Assembly (NCBI GenBank): GCA_016223025.1
Contig: JACRPU010000065.1
Span: forward strand, 1 to 48,160
DNA length: 48,160 bases
Direction: 5' to 3'
Source: Nitrosomonadales bacterium
GTDB taxonomy: Bacteria > Pseudomonadota > Gammaproteobacteria > Burkholderiales > Gallionellaceae
Below are positions 40,141 through 48,160 of the stretch, one piece after another. The notes beneath the pieces are model-generated. The model was not told where the DNA came from and did not search any database. It saw nothing but the letters and a program-made list of their open reading frames with translations. The first letter of the stretch is position 1. The number at the start of each line of letters is the position of its first letter. Made by a program: the position numbers and the translations under genes.

Positions 40141-40347
40141 CTAGCAGCCTGTCGGACTTGAAGAATCGAAGCGCATCGGGTTTAGCAGGCAAGCCGCGTA
40201 GCGGCTGCTCGCAAAATTCGGCTGGGCGAGGGCAGATTTTGACGATTTTGCAGGTCAATAGTCATTCTATTGACCAAAAAAGCGGCGAAATATGCACCGG
40301 CCAGGCGGATTTGCAGCCGATTTCCTTTAAGTCCGACAGGCTGCTAG
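40141..40347. mobile_element. MITE-like element, copy B (207 bp)
   Basis: Arms CTAGCAGCCTGTCGGACTT (40141-40159) and AAGTCCGACAGGCTGCTAG (40329-40347) are perfectly complementary. The interior matches copy A (19275-19517) apart from about 40 nt that are absent here. The right arm overlaps the end of fprA: the TAG stop at 40344-40346 is inside the arm. CTAG at both edges may be part of the arm or a target duplication. Confidence 0.85.
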
Positions 40348-41699
40348 TGCCGGGCGAGCAACGCGAGCATCGCCCCGACATCGGTGATTTTGTCGCGGGG
40401 TGCGCCGCGCCGCGTCCCGCGCGCCACCTCCACGTCTTCGAGCCGCTTCCAGTCGTCGAAGGAGACGATTTGTACGCCGCGCCCGCGCAGCAGGGAGAGG
40501 ATCGCATCGCGCTCCGGAAGCGCGCGCGCATCGAGCCCGGCGCCATCGGCGATCATGTGCTCGACCACGTGGGCGGACGCGGGTTTGTGCGAGCCGATGA
40601 GGCCCTGCGGCCCGGTGCGCGCCCAGCCGACGACGTATTCGTTGGCGGCCACGGCGCGGCTGGCGGGATCAACCACCCGCCCGTCCTCGTTGGCGATGAT
40701 GCGCGCTTTTTCGTCGTAGGGAACACCGTCAATCCGCTTGGCGGCAAAACCGATCGCGGGCAACACCATCCCGACATCGAGAACCTCGACCTCGCCGGTG
40801 CCGCGCGCGACGGTCGTGCCGTCCGGCTGAAGTTCGAGGCGGTTCTTTTCGAGCGCGAGGCCGGCCACGCCGCCATCCGCGCCAGCGATCACCCTGATCG
40901 GCGAAACGAGGAAGCGCAGGTGGAGCTTCTTCGTGTTTGCGGCGGGTTGCCGCGCGGCGAAGGACTGGAGAATCTTCAGGTTTTTTTCCTGCTGCTAGTT
41001 GCCCGCAGTTTCCGGAATGGCGCAGCCCGCAAGCTCGCCCGGCGCGACGACCGGGTCAACATCTTCCATCTCGCCGAGCTCTTTGAGTTCGGGCGGCGTG
41101 AACGAGGCTTGCTCCGGCCCGCGCCGCCCGAGTATGAAGACTTCGCGCACCCGGCTGTTGCGCAATGCCTCCAGCGCGTGTTCGGCCAAGTCGGTCTTTT
41201 CGAGTTCGGCGGGCGCGCGCAGCAGGATCCGCGCGGCGTCAATGGCGACGTTGCCGTTGCCTGCCACCGCGACGCGGGGCACCGACAAATCAATCTGGGC
41301 GTGGCGGTAGTCCGGGTGGCCGTTGTACCAGCCGATGAAGACGGTCGCGGGCGTGCAGCGCGCGATGCCTTCTCCGGGAATGCCGAGGCGCCGGTCGGCC
41401 TCGTTGCCCACCGCGTAGACGATCTGGTGGTAGTGCTGGCGCAACTCTTCCGCCGTCACGTCGCGCCCGAGGCACACGTTGCCCAGGAAGCGGAACGTGG
41501 GGCGCGCGGCAGTTTTTTCGTAAACGCGCGTGACGGCCTTGATGTTCTGGTGGTCGGGCGCGACCCCTCCCCGCACCAGGCCATACGGGGTAGGGAGGCG
41601 GTCATACATATCCACGTGGACTATCGTATCGGTGCGCTTGAGCAGCGCTTCCGCCGCGTAGAAACCGGCAGGTCCGGAGCCGATGATTGCGATGCGCAT
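40344..41699 (-). pseudogene. fprA: Adrenodoxin-reductase-like ferredoxin-NADP reductase, interrupted by an in-frame TAG
   Basis: From ATG 41699 the frame encodes an FprA-type flavoenzyme of about 451 residues that passes electrons between NADPH and ferredoxin. The FAD site is [20 protein letters not shown]. It continues [20 protein letters not shown] and [10 protein letters not shown], with the NADP Rossmann motif [18 protein letters not shown]. At 40995-40997 a TAG follows ETAGN. Reading on in the same frame gives QQEKNLKILQSFAARQPAAN, RFLVSPIRVIAG, GWARTGPQGLIGSHKPASAHVV, and so on, exactly the expected C-terminal half. One nonsense change therefore splits an otherwise intact gene. The final codon before the natural end borders a MITE arm that supplies the stop. 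Pseudogene, sequencing error or amber readthrough cannot be separated here. Confidence 0.85.
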
Positions 41700-41775
41700 G
41701 AGCCATATCCCCGGTGAGCGTGACGTGCTTCGTATATTACCCTTCCGGCGCTTTGGGGTAACGGTTAATAATTTG

Positions 41776-42120
41776 TCAGGTTGCGGCCTTCTCAATACCC
41801 GCGATCAGGTCTTTAACATTTTTAAATTCCGCCAATTCCAGATTGGAAAAAAGGGTTTTCATTTCTCCGGTAATATCAAGGATGACCGGGTAATCAAACC
41901 TGGTTGAATATTGGGCCTCAAATTCGTTTTTGTGAAGAAACTGCAAATCGTGCCTGGATGATTTCCTGAAATCTGCCCATTCGGATTTCTCGCTCAACGC
42001 ATTGTGCGTCAAAGAGCACAAAGCGCATTGGTATGTTGATGGGCTTATAACCTTGTGAGCGATATCAAACATGGAATTTAATTTTCCACTATCGGCATTG
42101 TAGACAAATAGAATTTTCAT
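41776..42120 (-). CDS. Conserved hypothetical protein with a CxxC motif
   Basis: A 114-residue cytoplasmic protein from ATG 42120 ([39 protein letters not shown]). The longer frame to 42174 is unlikely. The CALC pair after a beta-strand-like start suggests a thioredoxin-like or metal-binding site, but the rest ([24 protein letters not shown]) gives no catalytic assignment. I recall similar short proteins as conserved hypotheticals. It lies between fprA and the pentaheme cytochrome, on the same strand as both. The interval 42121-42292 shows no gene. Confidence 0.7.
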   Translation of the reverse strand: MKILFVYNADSGKLNSMFDIAHKVISPSTYQCALCSLTHNALSEKSEWADFRKSSRHDLQFLHKNEFEAQYSTRFDYPVILDITGEMKTLFSNLELAEFKNVKDLIAGIEKAAT

Positions 42121-42292
42121 GTGGGTAAGCGAAGAGGTGAACGCGGCTACAAGAACCGATGCAGTTTCACACAACCGCAGGAAAAATGCATGGAGGCGAT
42201 GCGAAAAATCGGCGACAAGCCCGTGCGGCCCCCGTATCTTGCTGATGGGTTTCTTTTTTGCGAGACAAGCGAGGCGCGTTTGCCAGTAATGC

Positions 42293-43528
42293 TCAATTCG
42301 CCTTCTCCCGATTCAGGACGATACGGGCGCGAAACACGTCATAGGCGATGGGCTCCTTGTTCTCATAGCCGATTCGCCGCCTGCGGTCTTCGTCGAGCAG
42401 GTGATACTGCACCTGCGCCTCCACCGCCACCGCCGCCGGATCGCGGCGGGGATAGACATCTAACCGGAAGACTCTCGGCTGCCATCGCGGCAAGCGGTTA
42501 TCCCACAGATCAACGATAAAGGGGCGCCACAGGATGCTCCGTTTCATCACATAATCGTCTTCGCGCAGCACGGCGCCATTCTGGTCCACAAGGCGGATGG
42601 ATGCGGTCAGGTGCCGATCCGGTGTCCCGGTCGGAAAATAATGCGCTGCCCCGGTATTGGTCAGCGTCAGCGTAAAGGAGCGTTTGCCGGGTGAAAGTGA
42701 TGGCGCTTCGCGTAGTTCAGCTTCCAGCCCTTGTTTCACCGTTTCCGGATCGTGCCCGCCGCGCCACAGATGTTTGCGCACGGCCCGAACCTGCCCGCCA
42801 GCGACCAGGGATCGTTCAACGAGCGGCATGTGGCATTGGATGCAGTCGGGCGGAGTGTCCCTGGCCGCGCCCGGGGTGCTGCGAATCTCGGCGACGGTTC
42901 CGCATGGGGGGAACCGGAAAAACGTGTCCCAGCGATTTCCGCCCACGACATGGCATTTGAAACAGACCTCGTTGGGGTTGGCGAGTTTTTCCACGGGGTG
43001 CGCCGCACTCCCGCTGCCGAAGGTTCCGATAATCTTGCCGTTCCGGAGGTGGCAGGCTACGCAGGTGACGCCCTCGTGTTGCAGTTGTGCGTCAAACACC
43101 GGATTGGGTTCCAGGATAGGCTGCCATTTTTCTTTGTCGCTGAATCCAACGACCTTGTGCTCCTGCTGGCGATCGAGCGGGATATGGCAGTTCTTGCAGA
43201 TTTGCGGTTTGCCGTCAAACTCCCAATCCACCTGAAAATAGGGGTCGGTCCAGGCCTGGCTATGGATGCTCGTCGCCCATTCATCGTAAAACTCCCGGTG
43301 GCAACCGGCACAGCCTTTAGCGCTTAAGGACTGAAGTGTTGGAGGCATGTCGGCGGTTGAGACCGGGCGCTCAAATGCCTCCGATACCACGAAAATGTTC
43401 ATCGGGCGGAACAGCCGCCAAGCCAGGAACACAATCAGGGCGATCAGGGCGATGCCGGCAACTGCGGTTTTCCTGTTACGGGCAAACATCATGGAATGTC
43501 CAAATAAATGGCGCTTCAAAAAATTCAT
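42293..43528 (-). CDS. Membrane-anchored five-heme c-type cytochrome (c554-like)
   Basis: A 411-residue protein from ATG 43528 (MNFLKRHLFGHSMMFARNRK). The frame upstream runs antisense-like through the acyltransferase gene and is rejected. One N-terminal helix (about residues 24-41, VAGIALIALIVFLAWRLF) anchors it to the inner membrane with the rest periplasmic. Five CxxCH sites follow in order: CAGCHREFYDEWATS, CKNCH, CVACH, CFKCH and CIQCH. The first block, with CHxxxYxxWxxSxHS, resembles the cytochrome c554 family. The C-terminal ~150 residues are heme-free and beta-rich (FTLTLTNTGAAHYFPTGTPDRH). It may carry electrons in the periplasm; the partner is unknown. It is 32 nt downstream of the acyl-ligase gene. 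Confidence 0.85.
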   Translation of the reverse strand: MNFLKRHLFGHSMMFARNRKTAVAGIALIALIVFLAWRLFRPMNIFVVSEAFERPVSTADMPPTLQSLSAKGCAGCHREFYDEWATSIHSQAWTDPYFQVDWEFDGKPQICKNCHIPLDRQQEHKVVGFSDKEKWQPILEPNPVFDAQLQHEGVTCVACHLRNGKIIGTFGSGSAAHPVEKLANPNEVCFKCHVVGGNRWDTFFRFPPCGTVAEIRSTPGAARDTPPDCIQCHMPLVERSLVAGGQVRAVRKHLWRGGHDPETVKQGLEAELREAPSLSPGKRSFTLTLTNTGAAHYFPTGTPDRHLTASIRLVDQNGAVLREDDYVMKRSILWRPFIVDLWDNRLPRWQPRVFRLDVYPRRDPAAVAVEAQVQYHLLDEDRRRRIGYENKEPIAYDVFRARIVLNREKAN

Positions 43529-43560
43529 GTTTCTGACGAGCCTGACAGGCCGCGCCGCGC

Positions 43561-46452
43561 TTATACCGCTGCCTGGTCCTCCGCCGCCCCCGGCGCGAGA
43601 TCTGGCTCCCCGCACCTCCGCAGGATTTCCGCGCGTGCCGCGTTGCGCAGGCGGATGGCTGCGGCCCAGCCCTTTCCTTCCGGCGCGATCGGGTTGCCTA
43701 TCGTCACGGTGACGATGCCCCGGCGCGGGAACCAGTGGCCGTCGCGCAGGATGGAGCGGGTGCCGCGTATGCTCACCGGCACAACGGGCGCTCCGGCTTC
43801 GGCGGCAACGGCGAATGCGCCCATGCGGAATGGCATCAGACCGGGGATGCGGGTGAACGTGCCCTCCGGGAAAAATATTGGGCTGCGGCCAGCCTGCAAA
43901 GAGGCTGCCACTTGTTTCGCGTCCTCCACACCGCGTCGGGCATCGAAGCGTTCGACGAAACCCGAGCCGATGCGCCGGAGATAGGTGCGCGATACGAAGC
44001 TGTCCAGCAGTTCGCGCTTGGCGACAAAACTGAAATATCCGGTGCTGCCGAGTTTGCCCGGCAGCACGGCGACGAGCACGATGCCATCCAGATAGCTGGC
44101 GTGGTTTGCCACCAGCACGCAGGGCGCTTCGGGCGACAGATTTTCCAAGCCACGCACCACGAGCGGCGTCGCGCACAGGCGCGCAAACAGCCGCGCAATC
44201 GCACGGCTTGCCGCCCAGGCCAGGGCGGGGCGGGGCAGCAGCGCGGCAACCAGCCAGGCCACGGGCGCGAGCAGCCAGAACAGCGTCCAGGTGAAGGCGG
44301 CGTAACAGACATCGGACACCGCCCGGATGCTGCGGCGCAACTCGGGCAGGATTCCTGCCCACGCCAGGCGGATGATCTGCCACCACACCGCGCGCGTCGG
44401 CGCGGCGCCCTTCTCAAACAATTCGCGGCAGGCCGCGCGGCGGATTTTGCCGCTGGATGTCTTGAGCACGCTGTGTACCGGCGCCAGCACGATGTTGTCC
44501 GCCGCTACTCCCAGCATGTCCAGCGTCAGCGCGCTGATCCGGCTGCGCAGGGCTTCCCGTTGCGCGGGAGATGTCTCGCGCGTTTCGGCCAGCACCACCA
44601 GGCGCTCGGTGCCGGTGGCGGGATCCGGGCTGCCGAATACCGCAACGCAGCCCTTGCGGATGCCGGGGATGTCGCCCACGGCATCTTCCAGTTCGTGGGG
44701 ATAGATGTTGCGCCCGGCGCGGATGATGATGTCTTTTGATCGCCCGGTCAGGTAAATGTCGCCCCCGGCCAGATAGGCGAAATCGCCGGAGTCCAGCCAC
44801 TCGCCGTGGAACAGCAGGCGCGTCTGTTCCGGATTGCGGTAATAGCCGCCGGTGGCGGACGGCCCCTTGAATTCGAGATGCCCTTCCACGCGCTCGCCCA
44901 GCTCGCGCCCGGTGGCATCCACGATCCTGATCTCGTGGCCGGATAGCGGTCGGCCACATGCGACAAAACGCAACGCATCCGCTTCATCGCCGCCTGCCGG
45001 TTCGGCGTGGCCGGTGCGCGTGAAGCGGTCGCGCTGGATGCGGTCTATCAGCGGGCCGCGTCCGTCCGGCGGAAACGCCAGCCCCACCGAACATTCGGCC
45101 AGCCCATACACCGGCGCGATCGCCTGGGGGCGCAATCCGTAGCGACCGTAACGCTGTGCAAAATTGGCAATGGTTTCCGGGCTGACCGGTTCGGCGCCGT
45201 TGAATGCCATGCGCCAGCCAGACAGGTCGAGCCCTGCGAGCGCCGAATCCGGAATCTTGCGCAGGCACAGTTCGTAACCGAAATTGGGGGAGGCGGAAAG
45301 CGTGCCGCAGTGCTGGTGGATCGCCCACAGCCAGCGCTCGGGGCGCGCGAGGAAGGTGAGAGGGGACATCACTACTAGCGGGAAGGCATGGTACAGGCTG
45401 CCCAGCCAGGCGCCGATCAGGCCCATGTCGTGGTACAGCGGCAGCCAACTGACGAACACGTCGGTGGAAGTGACATGCACTGCTTGCCCCATGGCGCGGA
45501 TGTTGGCCAGCAGGTTGGCATGGGTCAGGACGACGCCCTTGGGGTTCCCGGTGCTGCCGGAGGTGTACTGGAGCAGCGCGATGTTATCGGGCTTGAGGGG
45601 GATGCCCGGCGCGCGCCCGGCGCCGGACAGATCCGCCGCCGTGGCAACCACGCGCAACGATTCCACCTGCGCCTGGAGCAGTTTTGCGATGGCCTTCGCC
45701 TCGTGTACCGTAATCAGTATGGCGGCGAGCGCATTGGAAAGTATGCCCGCATGCCGCCGCAGATGATCCTCGATCTGCGAGGGCCGGGCGGGCGGATAAA
45801 TGGGCACGGGCACGCCGCCCGCCAGCAGCACGCCGAGGAAGCAGCAGAAATATTCGCGGCTGGTGGGCAGCATGATCGCCACCGGCTGGCCGGGCTGCAA
45901 GCCGCGTTCCAGAAGCCCGGCGGCGATTTCTTCCGCACCGTCGCGCAGGGCGGCGTAGGTGATCGCGTTTTCCCCGCCCTCCGCATCCTGCAGCGTGATG
46001 TGCGCGCGCTCCGGATGGGCGCGCACATGCCAGTCCAGCACTTCCGGCAACGTCAGCGCATCCGACGGTTCGGACTGCACCCAGGCCGGCGCTTCGACCC
46101 TCCGGGTATCCGGTGCGATGGCAGGGGCGGCGGCCATGACACGGCGTTGCGGAGCATCCGGGGCGGGAATGGCCGCCTCACACCCGCTCCCGCAAGCGGC
46201 CAGCACCTCCCGAAGCAAATCGCGCGGCGTTTCGGCGATGGACAGCACCCGCTCCGGCAGGCTGACGCCGAAGACCTGCTCCAGGCGCGTGAGCAGTTCC
46301 ACCCGCCCGATGCTGTCGAAGCCCAGATCACGTTCCAGGGAGCTGTCCAGCGTGACCGGAACCGCCGCATCGGGGCGCGAGTGCAGTTCGGCTGCGAGCC
46401 GCCGGACGGTCGCCAGCAACAAGCCGGAGGTGTCATTCATAGCGCCCACCAT
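43561..46452 (-). CDS. Fused acyl carrier - fatty acyl-AMP ligase - PlsC acyltransferase
   Basis: A 963-residue three-part enzyme. Residues ~1-85 form an acyl carrier domain with the phosphopantetheine serine in LERDLGFDSIGRVELL. Residues ~130-690 form an AMP-dependent acyl ligase with LLQYTSGSTGNPKGVVLTHANL, the FAAL-like PIYPPARPSQIEDHLRRHAGIL, VYGLAECSVGLAFP, WLDSGDFAYLAGGDIYLTGRSKDIIIRAGRNIYP and the catalytic Lys in LKTSSGKIRR. Two hydrophobic helices (~725-760) follow. Residues ~780-955 form a PlsC acyltransferase with VANHASYLDGIV (NHxxxxD) and FFPEGTFTR. It probably activates a fatty acid, loads it and transfers it to a membrane lipid acceptor. ATG 46452 is used; 46440 is an alternative. 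Confidence 0.9.
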   Translation of the reverse strand: MVGAMNDTSGLLLATVRRLAAELHSRPDAAVPVTLDSSLERDLGFDSIGRVELLTRLEQVFGVSLPERVLSIAETPRDLLREVLAACGSGCEAAIPAPDAPQRRVMAAAPAIAPDTRRVEAPAWVQSEPSDALTLPEVLDWHVRAHPERAHITLQDAEGGENAITYAALRDGAEEIAAGLLERGLQPGQPVAIMLPTSREYFCCFLGVLLAGGVPVPIYPPARPSQIEDHLRRHAGILSNALAAILITVHEAKAIAKLLQAQVESLRVVATAADLSGAGRAPGIPLKPDNIALLQYTSGSTGNPKGVVLTHANLLANIRAMGQAVHVTSTDVFVSWLPLYHDMGLIGAWLGSLYHAFPLVVMSPLTFLARPERWLWAIHQHCGTLSASPNFGYELCLRKIPDSALAGLDLSGWRMAFNGAEPVSPETIANFAQRYGRYGLRPQAIAPVYGLAECSVGLAFPPDGRGPLIDRIQRDRFTRTGHAEPAGGDEADALRFVACGRPLSGHEIRIVDATGRELGERVEGHLEFKGPSATGGYYRNPEQTRLLFHGEWLDSGDFAYLAGGDIYLTGRSKDIIIRAGRNIYPHELEDAVGDIPGIRKGCVAVFGSPDPATGTERLVVLAETRETSPAQREALRSRISALTLDMLGVAADNIVLAPVHSVLKTSSGKIRRAACRELFEKGAAPTRAVWWQIIRLAWAGILPELRRSIRAVSDVCYAAFTWTLFWLLAPVAWLVAALLPRPALAWAASRAIARLFARLCATPLVVRGLENLSPEAPCVLVANHASYLDGIVLVAVLPGKLGSTGYFSFVAKRELLDSFVSRTYLRRIGSGFVERFDARRGVEDAKQVAASLQAGRSPIFFPEGTFTRIPGLMPFRMGAFAVAAEAGAPVVPVSIRGTRSILRDGHWFPRRGIVTVTIGNPIAPEGKGWAAAIRLRNAARAEILRRCGEPDLAPGAAEDQAAV

Positions 46453-46561
46453 GCACTCCCTCGCATCTTCGGGAAAGCTGCTTCCGCCACACCAGCCGTT
46501 TTACTTTCACGCCGGTACCGGTCAACAATATCCCCCCGGCAGCCCATGACCGTCAAGAAAA

Positions 46562-47854
46562 ATGCGCTCTTCCCTTGCCAAATCCGTCACTCCCCGCGAA
46601 GTCTGGGCGTGGGCCATGTACGATTTCGCCAACTCCGGCTATACCACGGTGGTCATCACCGCCATTTTCAATGCCTATTTCGTCTCGGTGGTGGCGGGTA
46701 ACGCGCCCTGGGCGACGTTTGCCTGGACGGCTGCGCTGGCGGTTTCCTACGCCGCGATCATGTGTACCGCGCCGGTCATCGGGGCGTATGCGGATGCGTA
46801 TGCCGCCAAGAAGAAACTGCTGGCGCTGACCACCATCGGCTGCGTGACCTTTACCGCGCTGCTTGCGCTGGTCGGCCCGGGCAGCCTGTGGCTTGCCATT
46901 TTGCTGATCGTGTTTTCCAATTTCTTTTACGGCAGCGGCGAAAATCTGGTGGCGGCCTTTTTGCCGGAGCTGGCGCGCGGGAACTCGCTCGGCAAAGTAT
47001 CGGGGTGGGGGTGGAGCCTGGGTTATGTTGGCGGGCTGGTCAGCCTGGGCGCCTGCCTCGCCTATGTGACCTGGGCGCAGGAGCAAGGCAGGCAGGCTGC
47101 GGATTTCGTGCCGGTGACCATGCTGATCACCGCCGTGTTGTTCGCGCTTTCCAGCCTGCCGGTTTTCCTGTTCCTCAAGGAACGCGCCGTGCCGCAACCC
47201 CATTTGCAGGGGCTGAACCTGGTTCAGGAGTCTTTTGCCCGGATCGGGCAAACCCTGGATCACGCGAGGAATTTCCGCGACCTGCGGCGCTTTCTGATCT
47301 GCACGGTGTTTTATCAGGCGGGCATCCAGGCGGTAATCACGCTCGCCGCCATCTACGCGCAACAGGCGATGCACTTCACCACCCGGCAAACCATCCTGCT
47401 GATCCTCGTGGTCAATCTCACCGCATCCGCCGGTGCGTTATTGTTCGGCCACCTGCAAGACCGCATCGGCCATATTCCCGCCATCGCCTTGACGCTGGTG
47501 GGCTGGATCGCCATGACCGGCATGGCATGGGCCGCGCAAGGTCCCGGAATGTTCTGGGCCGCCGCCAACCTTGCGGGAATCTGCATGGGCGCCAGCCAGT
47601 CCGCCGGGCGTGCGCTGGTGGGGCTGTTGAGTCCGGCCACGCGGCGTGCCGAGTTTTTCGGGCTGTGGGGGCTGTCGGTCAAACTCTCGTCGGTATTGGG
47701 GCCGCTGACTTACGGGGCGGTAAGCTGGATTTCTCAAGGCGACCACCGCCTCGCCATGTTGATCACCGGCAGTTATTTTGTCGCGGGGCTGGCGATATTG
47801 GCCGGGGTGAACGTCAGGCGGGGGAGGCGTGCGGCGCTGCGAACAACAGCCTGA
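46562..47854 (+). CDS. UMF1-family MFS transporter
   Basis: A 430-residue inner-membrane protein with about twelve membrane segments. The N-terminal signature VWAWAMYDFANSGYTTVVITAIFNAYF is typical of the UMF1/Atg22-like branch of the major facilitator superfamily. VIGAYADAYAAKKKLLALTTIGC is the loop 2-3 motif, and FFYGSGENLVAAFLPELARGNSLGKVSGWGWSLGYVGG and AGICMGASQSAGRALVGLLSPATRRAEFFGLWGLSVK are further conserved blocks. The substrate is unknown; related proteins export amino acids or are uncharacterised. It diverges from the lipid enzyme gene with about 110 nt between the starts. Confidence 0.9.
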   Translation: MRSSLAKSVTPREVWAWAMYDFANSGYTTVVITAIFNAYFVSVVAGNAPWATFAWTAALAVSYAAIMCTAPVIGAYADAYAAKKKLLALTTIGCVTFTALLALVGPGSLWLAILLIVFSNFFYGSGENLVAAFLPELARGNSLGKVSGWGWSLGYVGGLVSLGACLAYVTWAQEQGRQAADFVPVTMLITAVLFALSSLPVFLFLKERAVPQPHLQGLNLVQESFARIGQTLDHARNFRDLRRFLICTVFYQAGIQAVITLAAIYAQQAMHFTTRQTILLILVVNLTASAGALLFGHLQDRIGHIPAIALTLVGWIAMTGMAWAAQGPGMFWAAANLAGICMGASQSAGRALVGLLSPATRRAEFFGLWGLSVKLSSVLGPLTYGAVSWISQGDHRLAMLITGSYFVAGLAILAGVNVRRGRRAALRTTA

Positions 47855-47885
47855 TGCTTAGCACATAAACCTAGAAAAACTATTT

Positions 47886-48009
47886 GCCACAGAGAACACC
47901 ACAGAGTAAAACCAAACGGTTATAGAGAAAAGCTTATTCGCCTTTTGGGCGAGACCAGGAAAAGCGAATAAACCCTGACATTCTCTGTGAACTCTGTGTT
48001 CTCTGTGGC
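47886..48009. repeat. Inverted-repeat element rich in CTCTGTG
   Basis: GCCACAGAGAACACCACAGAG at the left (47886-47906, 21 nt, split here as GCCACAGAGAAC plus ACCACAGAG) faces TTCTCTGTGAACTCTGTG and TTCTCTGTGGC at the right (47981-48009). An inner pair TTATTCGCC...GCGAATAA (about 47935-47972) extends the symmetry. No coding potential. Confidence 0.65.
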
Positions 48010-48081
48010 TATCTGATTTTTTTAGTGGGGTATTCACGTAATTACGGTAGAACCATCCGCCACGGGTGGATTGGGACGGAA

Positions 48082-48160
48082 ATGTCGAGAGAAGACGGCG
48101 CTTTGTTACGAAGATTAGATGGCACAGCGAACTCCTGCTTCAGTTTTTTAGGTTTTGGAT
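48082..48160 (+). CDS. Possible partial CDS at the window end
   Basis: ATG 48082 opens a frame of 26 codons (MSREDGALLRRLDGTANSCF...) to the window edge, preceded by GGGACGGA that could act as a weak ribosome binding site. No family resemblance can be judged from this length, so it is only a candidate. Confidence 0.25.
   Translation, partial: MSREDGALLRRLDGTANSCFSFLGFG

Noticed and set aside
39339-41717. 792-residue plus-strand frame
   Set aside because: It runs antisense through the EEP gene, a MITE-like element and fprA; no domain is recognisable.
43529-44386. N-terminal extension of the five-heme cytochrome frame
   Set aside because: This part lies in another frame of the acyltransferase gene and is His/Arg/Pro-rich; the real start at 43528 is followed by a clean membrane anchor.

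Overview
The window looks like a chromosomal segment of a denitrifying betaproteobacterium. This placement is inferred from gene content and style: a cytochrome cd1/heme d1 cluster, high-GC housekeeping genes (mutL, miaA, dnaQ, rnhA, ald, clsB), a PEP-CTERM protein and a UMF1-type transporter. A Gallionellaceae/Nitrosomonadales-like host would fit, but no rRNA is present to confirm it. No tRNA, rRNA or CRISPR array was seen.

Positions 1-6083 are an accessory, defence-like region. A 5'-truncated Eco29kI-type GIY-YIG restriction endonuclease precedes its intact cytosine-C5 methyltransferase. Next is a single 682-residue protein joining an HTH, a Dcm-like C5 methyltransferase and an HNH nuclease, then a small hypothetical gene, a BRO/DinD-like gene and an endonuclease III-like glycosylase. 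Positions 6108-16154 hold a P2-type cation ATPase, a PAS-GGDEF diguanylate cyclase, alanine dehydrogenase, a pilin-like protein, a patatin lipoprotein, a DUF3014 protein and a PEP-CTERM protein. These are separated by an unusually dense set of palindromic elements. Positions 16738-22334 are a minus-strand housekeeping block: BaiN-like flavoprotein, dnaQ, rnhA, miaA, mutL.

Positions 23311-33547 form a nitrite-reduction locus in one direction: nirS, a cytochrome P460-like monoheme protein, nirC, nirF, a fused nirDL, nirG, nirH, nirJ, nirN and a full-length cysG. CysG makes precorrin-2 and siroheme. NirDL/G/H decarboxylate siroheme to didecarboxysiroheme, NirJ and NirF act on it, NirN finishes heme d1, and NirC and NirS are the electron-transfer and catalytic cytochromes. 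A PAS histidine kinase/LuxR-type regulator pair follows, then a convergent heme-c GGDEF-EAL protein, so signalling genes flank the respiratory cluster.

Positions 38140-48160 hold clsB with its EEP-phosphatase partner, an adrenodoxin-reductase-like fprA split by an in-frame amber codon, a small hypothetical gene, a five-heme cytochrome, a fused ACP/AMP-ligase/acyltransferase and a UMF1 transporter. Repeats are a theme of the whole window: a 133-bp exact duplication carrying a DnaA box, a MITE-like pair, three elements with a shared core but different terminal inverted repeats, and a palindromic repeat inside the mutL reading frame.
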